From: an uncultured Parabacteroides sp.
GTDB lineage: Bacteria > Bacteroidota > Bacteroidia > Bacteroidales > Tannerellaceae
Direction of reading: 5' to 3'
NCBI GenBank assembly: GCA_949298575.1
Contig: CASFXH010000028.1
Location: 1 to 36,558 of the forward strand
DNA length: 36,558 nt
In this document: in pieces, positions 25,031 to 31,945 of the stretch
Position numbering within the stretch: the stretch's first letter is position 1
How the letters are laid out: every line of letters starts with the position of its first letter
Made by a program: the position numbers and the translations under genes
Notes under the pieces: generated by a model
Databases searched by the model: none
What the model saw: only the letters and a program-made list of their open reading frames with translations
What the model was told of the DNA's origin: nothing

Positions 25031-25099
25031 GTCGATAAATAATATTGAATGTTATTTCCAGCCGTATAGATAGATCATTTCGTAGATACATGAAGAGGA

Positions 25100-26134
25100 C
25101 TAGCGACGTCTCCGCCTACGCGAGCTTCTCCGCCTGGTCGTGGTGCTCCGGCGGCTTTTCGTCCGGCGTGTCCGAGTGGGCTTCGGCTCGGCGGGTTCTT
25201 CGCTGACGGCCTGCGTCACCCGGCGCTTCGGCGGCATAAGATAATCGATGTAGGCCGAGAGGGACATCCCCGTCGCCTGCTTGAAATAGAGCGAGAAGCC
25301 CGCGGTCGACGCGAACCCGACCCCTTGGGCGATCGTGTAGAGGGGCACCTTCCGGCTGGTCATGAGGCGGATGGCGCGGTGGGCGATGAAGTGGCAGATG
25401 GCCATCTCGGCCGGATACCCCGTACGGCTCATCAGCAGGTCGTCGAGATAAGCTCTCGAGACCCCTATCTTGCGCCACATGTCGAAATAGATCATCTCGC
25501 TTTGAGGAGTCAGGCAAGCATCGCGGTAGAGCGCTTTCACCGTATCCCAAAAATGGTTGTAAAGGGCGTTGTGATACGCTTGGCGTGTCTCGAGCTGCCT
25601 CCGGTAGAAACTCTTGACATGCTCAAGGAACTGCCTCATCGCCTGAAGCACCGGGATTCGCCGCTCGCCCCTCATACACCCCGTGATGAGCGCCTTCAGT
25701 TGTTGGAGGTCCTTGAGGATCACCGCCAGCTCCGTGTCGGTGAGGTGGAGGGCTTCCGAGGTGTCATAGTTGAGGAAATTGTATTGGTAATGGACATCGG
25801 CAAGCGTCGTCCGCCGGAAGAGCGCCAGGTCGAAAGCCATCAGCCACCCATCCATCCGGCTCTCCTCCTCCTCGCTCGAGCGGTTTAAGTCGACGTAAGG
25901 GTGGAAGAAGATCAGGGTCGCGACATTAGGATCGCACTTCTGCCGCCCGTAGGTCGGGAGGTTGGGCTCGTCGCGCCTTAAGACACAACCATAAATATTG
26001 TATATCTTCAAGTTCCCGATAAAAGGTTTCGAGGTCTCGTCGGAATTGAAGACCGCCACATAGGGATCCTTGTAGGAAGCCCCCAAATACTCGCCGAACT
26101 CATCTATCGAGCGAATGTCATATCCGATTGCCAT
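25100..26134 (-). CDS. AraC-family transcriptional regulator with arginine-rich tail
   Basis: The 344-residue protein has an N-terminal ligand/dimerisation-type domain (1-185) and a C-terminal AraC DNA-binding domain (about 215-295; MWRKIGVSRAYLDDLLMSRTGYPA for the first helix-turn-helix, TIAQGVGFASTAGFSLYFKQATGMSLSAY for the second). The last 45 residues are unusual: after an acidic PAEPKP linker they become almost pure Arg/Ser/Thr and finish with six arginines. It lies 69 bases upstream of the DUF4091-GH95 pair on the same strand, so it is the likely regulator of that pair, perhaps within the same transcript. The promoter is at 26158-26189. Confidence 0.9.
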   Translation of the reverse strand: MAIGYDIRSIDEFGEYLGASYKDPYVAVFNSDETSKPFIGNLKIYNIYGCVLRRDEPNLPTYGRQKCDPNVATLIFFHPYVDLNRSSEEEESRMDGWLMAFDLALFRRTTLADVHYQYNFLNYDTSEALHLTDTELAVILKDLQQLKALITGCMRGERRIPVLQAMRQFLEHVKSFYRRQLETRQAYHNALYNHFWDTVKALYRDACLTPQSEMIYFDMWRKIGVSRAYLDDLLMSRTGYPAEMAICHFIAHRAIRLMTSRKVPLYTIAQGVGFASTAGFSLYFKQATGMSLSAYIDYLMPPKRRVTQAVSEEPAEPKPTRTRRTKSRRSTTTRRRSSRRRRRR

Positions 26135-26157
26135 ATGCTGCTTTTTTTAATTTCCCA

Positions 26158-26189
26158 CAAATATAGTCGTTTTCTCCTGAGAAAAGCAA
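26158..26189 (-). promoter_or_regulatory. Promoter of the first araC-type gene, with a palindrome in its spacer
   Basis: On the minus strand TTG (26189-26187), a 21-base spacer and TATATTTG (26165-26158) match the Bacteroidetes promoter pattern. Inside the spacer is a 16-base inverted repeat with arms TTTTCTC and GAGAAAA around two bases (26170-26185). It is well placed to be an operator, perhaps for autoregulation. Confidence 0.6.
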
Positions 26190-26264
26190 GCCTGAAGGTG
26201 ATTATGGTGACTTTTTCCATGAAACGCCCTCTCAATCGAAGATCCATAAATAGTCTCCTGAATG

Positions 26265-26397
26265 ACCCATATATGGGTAGCGATCATGACCCATATATGG
26301 GTGGCGACTATGACCCATATATGGGTGGCGATCATGACCCATATATGGGTGGCAACCATGACCCATATATGGGTGGCAATAATGACCCCATATATGA
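26265..26397. repeat. 24-bp phased palindrome array 2 (ACCCATATATGGGT type)
   Basis: The perfect 14-base palindrome ACCCATATATGGGT occurs at 26265, 26289, 26313, 26337 and 26361, each 24 bases apart, with a decayed sixth copy at 26385. Linkers are ten bases, GGCGATCATG or close variants. The array lies between the 3' end of the second araC-type gene and the promoter of the first. The surrounding 26135-26454 holds no credible gene. The 24-base period keeps frames open but does not indicate coding. Confidence 0.92.
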
Positions 26398-26454
26398 TTA
26401 CAAGGCAATGAAACGAACGGTCACTCCAGCCGCTCGTGATGGCATACGAGGAGG

Positions 26455-27378
26455 TTACTTGGGAGAAGAGGCGGTCGCGATAAGGGCCTCACGGTAGTTC
26501 GTCGGCGTCTGTCCCGTCATTTTCTTAAACCATCGGCTGAAATGCTGCGGATAAGGGAAGCCGAGTTGGTAACCTACTTGGCTGAGGGATTTAGCGGGAT
26601 CGCTCATCTCGGCCTTCGCCACGTCGACGGCCTTCAGCTGGATATGGCGGAGGGCCGTCTTGCCCGTCTCCTTTTTCAACAAATCACTCAAATAGCTGGG
26701 CGAAAGGCAGAGCTTGTCGGCGAAATAACGGACGGAAGGCAAGCCCTCCGCGAGCGCTTGGCCAGTATGGAAGAAGTCCGCCAGCAGAATCTCGAAACGG
26801 GTCAAGAGATCGCTATTAATCGGCTTGCGGGTAATGAATTGCCGGTCGTAGAAGCGCTGGCAATAACTAAGGAGAAGCTTGATGTTCTCAATCACCAAGG
26901 CTTTCGTATGCCGATCGATGGGGGAGTCTAGTTCCTCCTTGATCCGGCGCATGCAACTGATGATCGTCTCCCGCTCAGGCTCGGAGAGGTGAAGGGCCTC
27001 GTTCGCGCTATAGGAAAAGAAGGAATATTCCTGAAGAAGATGCTGGAGCGCGCTCCGATGGATGAAGTCGGGATGGAACCCGAGGACCCACCCGTCGGGT
27101 TGGTGAAGCGTCCCATCATCCGCCGAGCCCATCACCTGCCCAGGCGAGATGAAGAGCATCGTACCTTGCTGATAGTCGTAGGAGCCACGCCCGTATTTGA
27201 GGGCACCGCAGTCGATATCCTTCATCAGGATGGCGTAGATATGGTAGAGCTTCGGGCAGAAATGGACCGGCTGGGCCTCCCGCCGGGCGTCGATGACCGT
27301 CACCAAGGGATGCCTCGTGGCGACGCCAAAGTAATCGTTGTATCGCTCGATCGTGTCAATGCTTTTAATCGCTTCCAT
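26455..27378 (-). CDS. AraC-family transcriptional regulator
   Basis: I use the ATG at 27378 (MEAIKSIDTIERYNDYFGVA); the only longer option is a GTG three codons upstream. The 307-residue protein has an N-terminal cupin-like sensing region (YFGVATRHPLVTVID, then a jelly-roll-like stretch to about 115). A helical linker follows, then the AraC DNA-binding domain at about 210-295 (VRYFADKLCLSPSYLSDLLKKETG and VGYQLGFPYPQHFSRWFKKMTGQTPTNYR). It diverges from the aldo/keto reductase gene across 167 bases, the usual arrangement for a regulator and its target. It shares its leader sequence with the other araC-type gene. Confidence 0.92.
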   Translation of the reverse strand: MEAIKSIDTIERYNDYFGVATRHPLVTVIDARREAQPVHFCPKLYHIYAILMKDIDCGALKYGRGSYDYQQGTMLFISPGQVMGSADDGTLHQPDGWVLGFHPDFIHRSALQHLLQEYSFFSYSANEALHLSEPERETIISCMRRIKEELDSPIDRHTKALVIENIKLLLSYCQRFYDRQFITRKPINSDLLTRFEILLADFFHTGQALAEGLPSVRYFADKLCLSPSYLSDLLKKETGKTALRHIQLKAVDVAKAEMSDPAKSLSQVGYQLGFPYPQHFSRWFKKMTGQTPTNYREALIATASSPK

Positions 27379-27400
27379 ACGTATCACATTTAATTCCCCA

Positions 27401-27408
27401 CAAATGTA
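27401..27408 (-). promoter_or_regulatory. Candidate -7 element (TACATTTG) of the second araC-type gene
   Basis: TACATTTG on the minus strand is 22 bases upstream of the ATG at 27378. The -33 region is weak, suggesting activator dependence. From its ATTTG onward the leader reads ATTTGTGGGGAATTAAA; the other araC-type gene has ATTTGTGGGAAATTAAA at the equivalent place. Confidence 0.45.
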
Positions 27409-27545
27409 AGGGTTTTATCGCGAAAGACATGTCCTATGCCTCCAAAACATGAATAATGGTCAGCCTTGCCGAAATATTGGTACATGCGCCCACGTCGGCA
27501 CGTCCTATCTTCGCGGTATACAACAACGATATAAAGGATACAGAC

Positions 27546-28691
27546 ATGAAGAAGACAAACGAAATGAACCGTCGCGGCTTCCTCCGGGCCGCCACCCTCG
27601 CGGGAGCCAGCCTCTGCGCCTCCCCCATGTTGAACTCGGCCAAGGCCGAGACGGCAAGTATCGCCCCTACCCCTAGTTCCCCAGCGATGGTCAAGGGGAA
27701 ACGGACGCTGGGCAAGGGCTCGGCAGCCTTCACCGTCTCCGCCATGGGCTTCGGCTGCATGGGCTTGAACTACCACCGCGGCGAGCATCCCTCGGAAGAG
27801 GCTTGTATTCGTCTGGCGCATGAGGCCATCGACCGCGGCGTCACCCTCTTCGACACCGCCGAGAGCTACGGCCCCTTCACCAACGAGGCGCTGGTGGGCA
27901 AGGCGTTGAAAGGTTATACGGATAAGGTATGCGTCACCACCAAGTTCGGCCACAAGTTCGTCAACGGCGTGCAGGTCAAGACCGAGGAGGACAGCTCGCC
28001 CGCCAACATCCGCAAGGTCTGCGAACGCTCCCTCCGCAGCCTTGGCGTGGAGAAGCTGGACCTGTTCTACCAGCACCGGGGCGACCCCAACACGCCCATC
28101 GAGGTGGTGGCCGAGACCATCGCCGGGCTGATCAAGGAAGGCAAGGTCTTGCGCTGGGGCCTCTGCGAGGTCAACGCCGACACCATCCGCCGCGCCCACG
28201 CCATCTGCCCCCTGACCGCCATCCAGAGCGAGTACCACCTGATGCACCGCACGGTCGAGGAGACCGTCCTCCCCCTCTGCCGCGAGTTGGGCATCGGCTT
28301 CGTCCCCTACAGCCCCATCAACCGCGGCTTCCTCGGAGGCCTGATCAACGAATACACCCAATTCGGCCCCAACGACAACCGCCAGACCCTGCCCCGCTTC
28401 CAGCCCGATGCCATCCGGCAGAACACCCGCATCGTCGAGGCCCTCAACGCCTTCGGGCGCACCCGCGGCTACACCCCGGCACAGATCGCCTTGGCGTGGC
28501 TGATGCGCAAGGGCGACTTCATCGTGCCCATCCCCGGCACCACCAAGCTGGCGCATCTCGAGGAGAACCTCCGCGCCACGGAGATCACCTTCACGCCCGA
28601 GGAAATCCAAGAAATCGAGACGGCCGTCGCCGCCTTCCCCGTGGTGGGCAGCCGCTACGACGCCTTGCAGGAATCGAAGGTGCAAAAATAA
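27546..28691 (+). CDS. Aldo/keto reductase with Tat signal
   Basis: The ATG at 27546 gives MKKTNEMNRRGFLRAATLAG, a twin-arginine signal (R9-R10) with a likely cleavage after SAKA (residue 34). A longer in-frame reading from 27456 would hide the signal behind 30 extra residues. The mature part is a TIM-barrel aldo/keto reductase with the expected tetrad D103, Y108 (FDTAESYG), K133 (TKFG) and H177 (YQHR). The C-terminal cofactor region is PIPGTTKLAHLEENLRA. Tat export suggests the NADP cofactor is loaded in the cytosol and retained. The substrate is unknown, perhaps a sugar or lactone. The gene is very GC-rich. It is divergent from an AraC regulator. Confidence 0.9.
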   Translation: MKKTNEMNRRGFLRAATLAGASLCASPMLNSAKAETASIAPTPSSPAMVKGKRTLGKGSAAFTVSAMGFGCMGLNYHRGEHPSEEACIRLAHEAIDRGVTLFDTAESYGPFTNEALVGKALKGYTDKVCVTTKFGHKFVNGVQVKTEEDSSPANIRKVCERSLRSLGVEKLDLFYQHRGDPNTPIEVVAETIAGLIKEGKVLRWGLCEVNADTIRRAHAICPLTAIQSEYHLMHRTVEETVLPLCRELGIGFVPYSPINRGFLGGLINEYTQFGPNDNRQTLPRFQPDAIRQNTRIVEALNAFGRTRGYTPAQIALAWLMRKGDFIVPIPGTTKLAHLEENLRATEITFTPEEIQEIETAVAAFPVVGSRYDALQESKVQK

Positions 28692-28702
28692 GGCCCAAGA
28701 TG

Positions 28703-28839
28703 ACCCATATATGGGTGGCGACCATGACCCATATATGGGTGGCGATCGTACCCCACGAGTGGGGTGCTATCATACCCCACGAGTGGTATACGATCATACC
28801 CCACTCGTGGTATACAACCATACCCCACTCGTGGGGTAT
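28703..28839. repeat. 24-bp phased palindrome array 3 (mixed core types)
   Basis: Six dyads are centred at 28709.5, 28733.5, 28757.5, 28781.5, 28805.5 and 28829.5, all exactly 24 bases apart. The first two are ACCCATATATGGGT as in array 2. The last four are CCCCAC/GTGGGG types as in array 1, with the two-base core GA, GA, TC, TC. It lies between the aldo/keto reductase stop and the hydrolase start at 28882. Confidence 0.92.
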
Positions 28840-28881
28840 GACGACATTCCAAATATATCATTTTAAACAACTTACGAAACA

Positions 28882-29910
28882 ATGAAACAAACGATCACTT
28901 TATTGGCCCTCCTCCTCGCGCTGGCGGGTTGTGGAAAAAAGGAACAAAACATATTGGCCATCGCCGAGCAAGGAAGCTTCGCCGTGGGCGGCGTAGTGTT
29001 GAAAGATTCCTTGGGGCGGACTTATCATGGCGACCACGCGTACGTCTTTTACCAAAAGCCCGTCGACGCGCGGAAATACCCGCTGGTCTTCGCCCACGGC
29101 GTCGGCCAGTTCTCGAAGACGTGGGAGACGACGCCCGACGGCCGCGAGGGTTTCCAGAATATCTTCCTCCGCCGCGGATACGGCGTCTACCTCGTCGACC
29201 AACCCCGACGGGGCAACGCCGGGCGGGGGACGGAGACCGTGACCCTCTCGCCCGCCTTCGACGAGGAGATGTGGTTCAACCGCTTCCGCGTGGGCATCTG
29301 GCCGGACTATTTCGAGGGCGTGCAGTTCAGCCGCGACCCTGAGGCGCTCGACCAATACTTCCGCCAGATGACCCCGACTATCGGCACGACCGACTTCGAG
29401 GTCTATTCCGACGCCTACGCCGCGCTCTGCGACAAGATCGGGCCGGCCATCCTCGTGACCCATTCGCAAGGGGGGCCCGTGGGATGGAATACTTTATTAA
29501 AGACACGAAACCTCAAAGGCATCGTCTCCTACGAGCCGGGAGGCGGCATCCCCTTCCCCGAAGGCCAGATGCCCGCCGAGGCGCAGGTCCTGACGCTCTC
29601 GAAGAAGACGGAGGGCGTGGCGGTGCCGATGGAGACCTTCTTGGAATACACCAAGATCCCCATCGTGATCTATTACGGCGACAACCTGCCGGAGACCGAC
29701 GAGCGCCCCGAGATCTACGAATGGACCCGCCGCCTCCACCTGATGCGCGAATGGGCGAGGATGCTCAACGAGCGGGGGGGCGACGTGACGGTGGTCCACC
29801 TGCCCGAGGCCGGATTGCATGGCAACACGCATTTCCCCATGTCTGACCTGAACAACGTGGAAGTGGCTGACTTAATGTCGGAATGGCTGCATGAGAAAGG
29901 ATTAGACTGA
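28882..29910 (+). CDS. Alpha/beta-fold hydrolase, lipoprotein
   Basis: The 342-residue protein starts MKQTITLLALLLALAGC (lipobox C17). The hydrolase fold is marked by YPLVFAHGVGQFSKTW (oxyanion region), VDQPRRGNAG, and the nucleophile elbow VTHSQGG with S195. A late LHGNTHFPMSD supplies H313 or H317; a catalytic acid may be D267 or E279. It resembles lipidated esterases or carboxylesterase-like hydrolases of the Bacteroidales, but the substrate is unknown. Its stop overlaps the stop of the convergent radical SAM gene by nine bases. Confidence 0.82.
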   Translation: MKQTITLLALLLALAGCGKKEQNILAIAEQGSFAVGGVVLKDSLGRTYHGDHAYVFYQKPVDARKYPLVFAHGVGQFSKTWETTPDGREGFQNIFLRRGYGVYLVDQPRRGNAGRGTETVTLSPAFDEEMWFNRFRVGIWPDYFEGVQFSRDPEALDQYFRQMTPTIGTTDFEVYSDAYAALCDKIGPAILVTHSQGGPVGWNTLLKTRNLKGIVSYEPGGGIPFPEGQMPAEAQVLTLSKKTEGVAVPMETFLEYTKIPIVIYYGDNLPETDERPEIYEWTRRLHLMREWARMLNERGGDVTVVHLPEAGLHGNTHFPMSDLNNVEVADLMSEWLHEKGLD

Positions 29911-31005
29911 GAGGTCGTCGACCAGCCGCTCGTGATGGCATACGAGGAGATGGCCGTCCTCATCGTGAAGGTGCATCCCGTTGCCCTCGCAATAGCGGAA
30001 GAGCGGGCAATCGGCGCATGCCCCCTGCCGGGCCCACGAGCGGTCGCGGTAGGGGGCGAAGCGTTTCTCCCAGACCTCCCAGAAGGCGTCTTGGTAGATA
30101 TTGCCTTGGTGGAAATTGGCCCGGATGCTGGGGCAGCCCGAGATGGACCCGTCGGCCAGGACGGAGGCCACGTGGATGCCGGCCTCGCACGCGTAGAAGT
30201 GGTCGCGGACCTCCATCTCGTAGTTGCCCAAGAAGCCCTCGCAGCCATAGCTGGCCTGGATCCGCCCCTCCCGGCGGGTGTCGCGGATGAAGCGGAGGAG
30301 CTGGGTGAACTGGGTGTCGCTGAGCTGCAACTCCTTGTCCAGCGCGGCCCGCCCCAAGGGGAAGACGGTGAACAAGCGCCAGCGCCGCACGCCCAGCCCG
30401 ACGAGGAAGTCGCGGAAGCGGGGCAGGTCGTCGAACAGGCGGGGCGTGACGCACGTGACGACGTCCCATTTCACGCCCTCCTGTTTCCCCAAGCAACGGA
30501 TGGCCCGCGAGGCCCGCTCGAAACTCCGGGGGTTGCGCCTCATCCAGTTGTGCGTCTCCTCGAAGCCATCGAGGCTGATGGTGGCGGTGTGCATCCCCGC
30601 CCCGACCAGCGTCGCCACCATCCGCTCGTCCATCAAGTAGCCATTGGAGACCACGCCCCAGGGGAACTCCCGCTTGTTCAGCTCCTTGCCCACGTGGGGC
30701 AAGTCCTCGCGCAGCAAGGCCTCCCCGCCCGTGAAGATGACGAGCACCCGATGGGGGTCGACGTGCGGAAGGACTTCCTCGTCGATCACCCGCAGGAAGT
30801 CCCTGGCGGGCATGTCCTTGACACGCGAGGAGACCCGGCAGTCGCTTCCGCAATGGCGGCAGGCGACGTTGCAGCGCAGGGTGCATTCCCAGAAGAGGGT
30901 GTAGAGCTCGTGGGTCTTGGCCTCGTTCTTCCGGATCTGGCGGAAGATCTCCAAGGCGAGGCGCTTGCGGGGGCCCAGGCGTTTGCTGAAAGGGGTGGTC
31001 TCCAT
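29902..31005 (-). CDS. Radical SAM/SPASM enzyme of the rSAM/lipoprotein system
   Basis: The 367-residue protein has a radical SAM core with cluster cysteines C45, C49 and C52 (CNVACRHC), flanked by extra C41 and C56, then FTGGEALLRED and TISLDGFEETHNWMR. A C-terminal SPASM domain (about 245-367) has many cysteines (YGCEGF, YACEAG, ISGCPSI, GACADCPLFRYCEG, LVCHH), enough for two auxiliary clusters. SPASM enzymes usually modify peptides or proteins. The gene starts 5 bases after the stop of a lipoprotein gene, the pairing I remember as TIGR04133 (enzyme) with TIGR04134 (lipoprotein), so the lipoprotein is the probable substrate. The modification is unknown. Confidence 0.88.
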   Translation of the reverse strand: METTPFSKRLGPRKRLALEIFRQIRKNEAKTHELYTLFWECTLRCNVACRHCGSDCRVSSRVKDMPARDFLRVIDEEVLPHVDPHRVLVIFTGGEALLREDLPHVGKELNKREFPWGVVSNGYLMDERMVATLVGAGMHTATISLDGFEETHNWMRRNPRSFERASRAIRCLGKQEGVKWDVVTCVTPRLFDDLPRFRDFLVGLGVRRWRLFTVFPLGRAALDKELQLSDTQFTQLLRFIRDTRREGRIQASYGCEGFLGNYEMEVRDHFYACEAGIHVASVLADGSISGCPSIRANFHQGNIYQDAFWEVWEKRFAPYRDRSWARQGACADCPLFRYCEGNGMHLHDEDGHLLVCHHERLVDDLSV

Positions 31006-31010
31006 GGGGC

Positions 31011-31850
31011 TTAATCTTTAGTCACCGTGATATTCAGTTCCAATGAGCCTTGGCCCAAGAAGACGTCCTTGCCGCCGCGGAGGGGGATGGTGGAGAAGTC
31101 GAGCTCGAGGGTATCGCACGAGAAGGTTGTCCCGTCGTTCCAATAGCGCTCGCCGGGGGCGGCGTAGAGGCGGTATGGCTCAGTGGGCGTCGGCCCCTCG
31201 ACGGTAAACTCATAGTAACCCGCCACGTTGGAGGTCGCCACGACACCGGAGTCGGCCGCGAGGCTATCGGCCATCTTCAGGATATTGACTTGCGGGATAC
31301 GGTCCCCATTCGAATCGGTCACGTAGCCATGGATGGTGTAGCGGGCGTAAGGCTCCGTCCGCGTCTCCTCGTAGGGTTTAAGGGTAAGCTCGACAGTCTT
31401 CGTGGCCACGCCGTAGAACCAACGCTCGGGGTTGGCGTACTCGTCGGTGGCGGGACTGAAAGTGGCGGTCTTCGTCAGCGTCTCGAAGTAATTGACGTGC
31501 TCGTAGCCATCAATATCCTCAGCCGTCAGGCGGAACTGGGTCTCAGGGAAGCCGGTAGTCTCCAAGAAGAAGGCGCCGGAAGCGTCGGTCGTGTCGGCGA
31601 CGAAATAGGTATTCGTGCCTTCCTCCCGGTTATCGGCGGCGCGCACTTGGATGCCCTCGACGGGTTGCCCGGCCGCGTCCGTCACCTTCCCTTGGATCCG
31701 GAAGGTGGCCCATGGCGTGCCATATTCATCTACTCCCCCGCCGCCACTACCGATACCGTCGTCGCACGAGAACCCCAACCAGCCGAGCAGCATGCCCAGC
31801 ACATAATTAATCCCTCGCAGGGATTGGTGATAAAGCTTTTTCATACGCAT
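31011..31850 (-). CDS. Lipoprotein partner of the rSAM/lipoprotein system
   Basis: The 279-residue protein has a signal ending WLGFSC (C29) and then a glycine-rich stretch leading to DEYGTPWATF. Two beta-rich domains follow, each beginning like a carboxypeptidase-regulatory domain: FRIQGKVTDAAGQPVEGIQV (about 50-69) and YTIHGYVTDSNGDRIPQVNI (about 173-192). Each is close to 110 residues. The EYGTP segment just after the lipid anchor is, as I recall, shared across the family and could be where the adjacent radical SAM enzyme acts; this is inference. An ATG two codons in (31844) is an alternative start. It is the first gene of the pair. Confidence 0.8.
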   Translation of the reverse strand: MRMKKLYHQSLRGINYVLGMLLGWLGFSCDDGIGSGGGGVDEYGTPWATFRIQGKVTDAAGQPVEGIQVRAADNREEGTNTYFVADTTDASGAFFLETTGFPETQFRLTAEDIDGYEHVNYFETLTKTATFSPATDEYANPERWFYGVATKTVELTLKPYEETRTEPYARYTIHGYVTDSNGDRIPQVNILKMADSLAADSGVVATSNVAGYYEFTVEGPTPTEPYRLYAAPGERYWNDGTTFSCDTLELDFSTIPLRGGKDVFLGQGSLELNITVTKD

Positions 31851-31914
31851 TCTTATTAAATAAATTATAACACCACTAAACCCTTAGACGCGCCCCGCAT
31901 AAGAGATGTTGCGT

Positions 31915-31945
31915 GGAGTAGCGCTTTTTTCAGCGCTCCTACTCC
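31915..31945. terminator. Inverted repeat at the 3' end of nadE
   Basis: GGAGTAGCGCT (31915-31925) and AGCGCTCCTACTCC (31932-31945) form a long hairpin with a three-base bulge, overlapping the nadE stop codon. On the minus strand the loop is A-rich and no T-run follows, so it may be an mRNA 3'-end stabiliser or a weak terminator before the lipoprotein-rSAM pair. Confidence 0.4.

Noticed and set aside
26135-26497. 120-codon open frame containing five octapeptide repeats (DPYMGGDH-like)
   Set aside because: It is produced by the 24-bp palindrome array, whose period is a multiple of three. It covers the promoter of the araC-type gene, overlaps the other araC-type gene, and similar arrays elsewhere encode unrelated peptides on either strand.
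27390-28685. 431-codon open frame antisense to the aldo/keto reductase
   Set aside because: It is a by-product of very high GC at third positions; the sense frame has a Tat signal and a full catalytic tetrad.
28852-28859. TATATTTG on the minus strand between array 3 and the hydrolase gene
   Set aside because: It matches a -7 element, but no minus-strand gene follows and no -33 element was seen.
29932-31014. Long open frames opposite the rSAM gene
   Set aside because: Composition is Gly/Ala/Arg/Pro-biased with no motif, while the opposite strand has the CxxxCxxC and SPASM cysteines.
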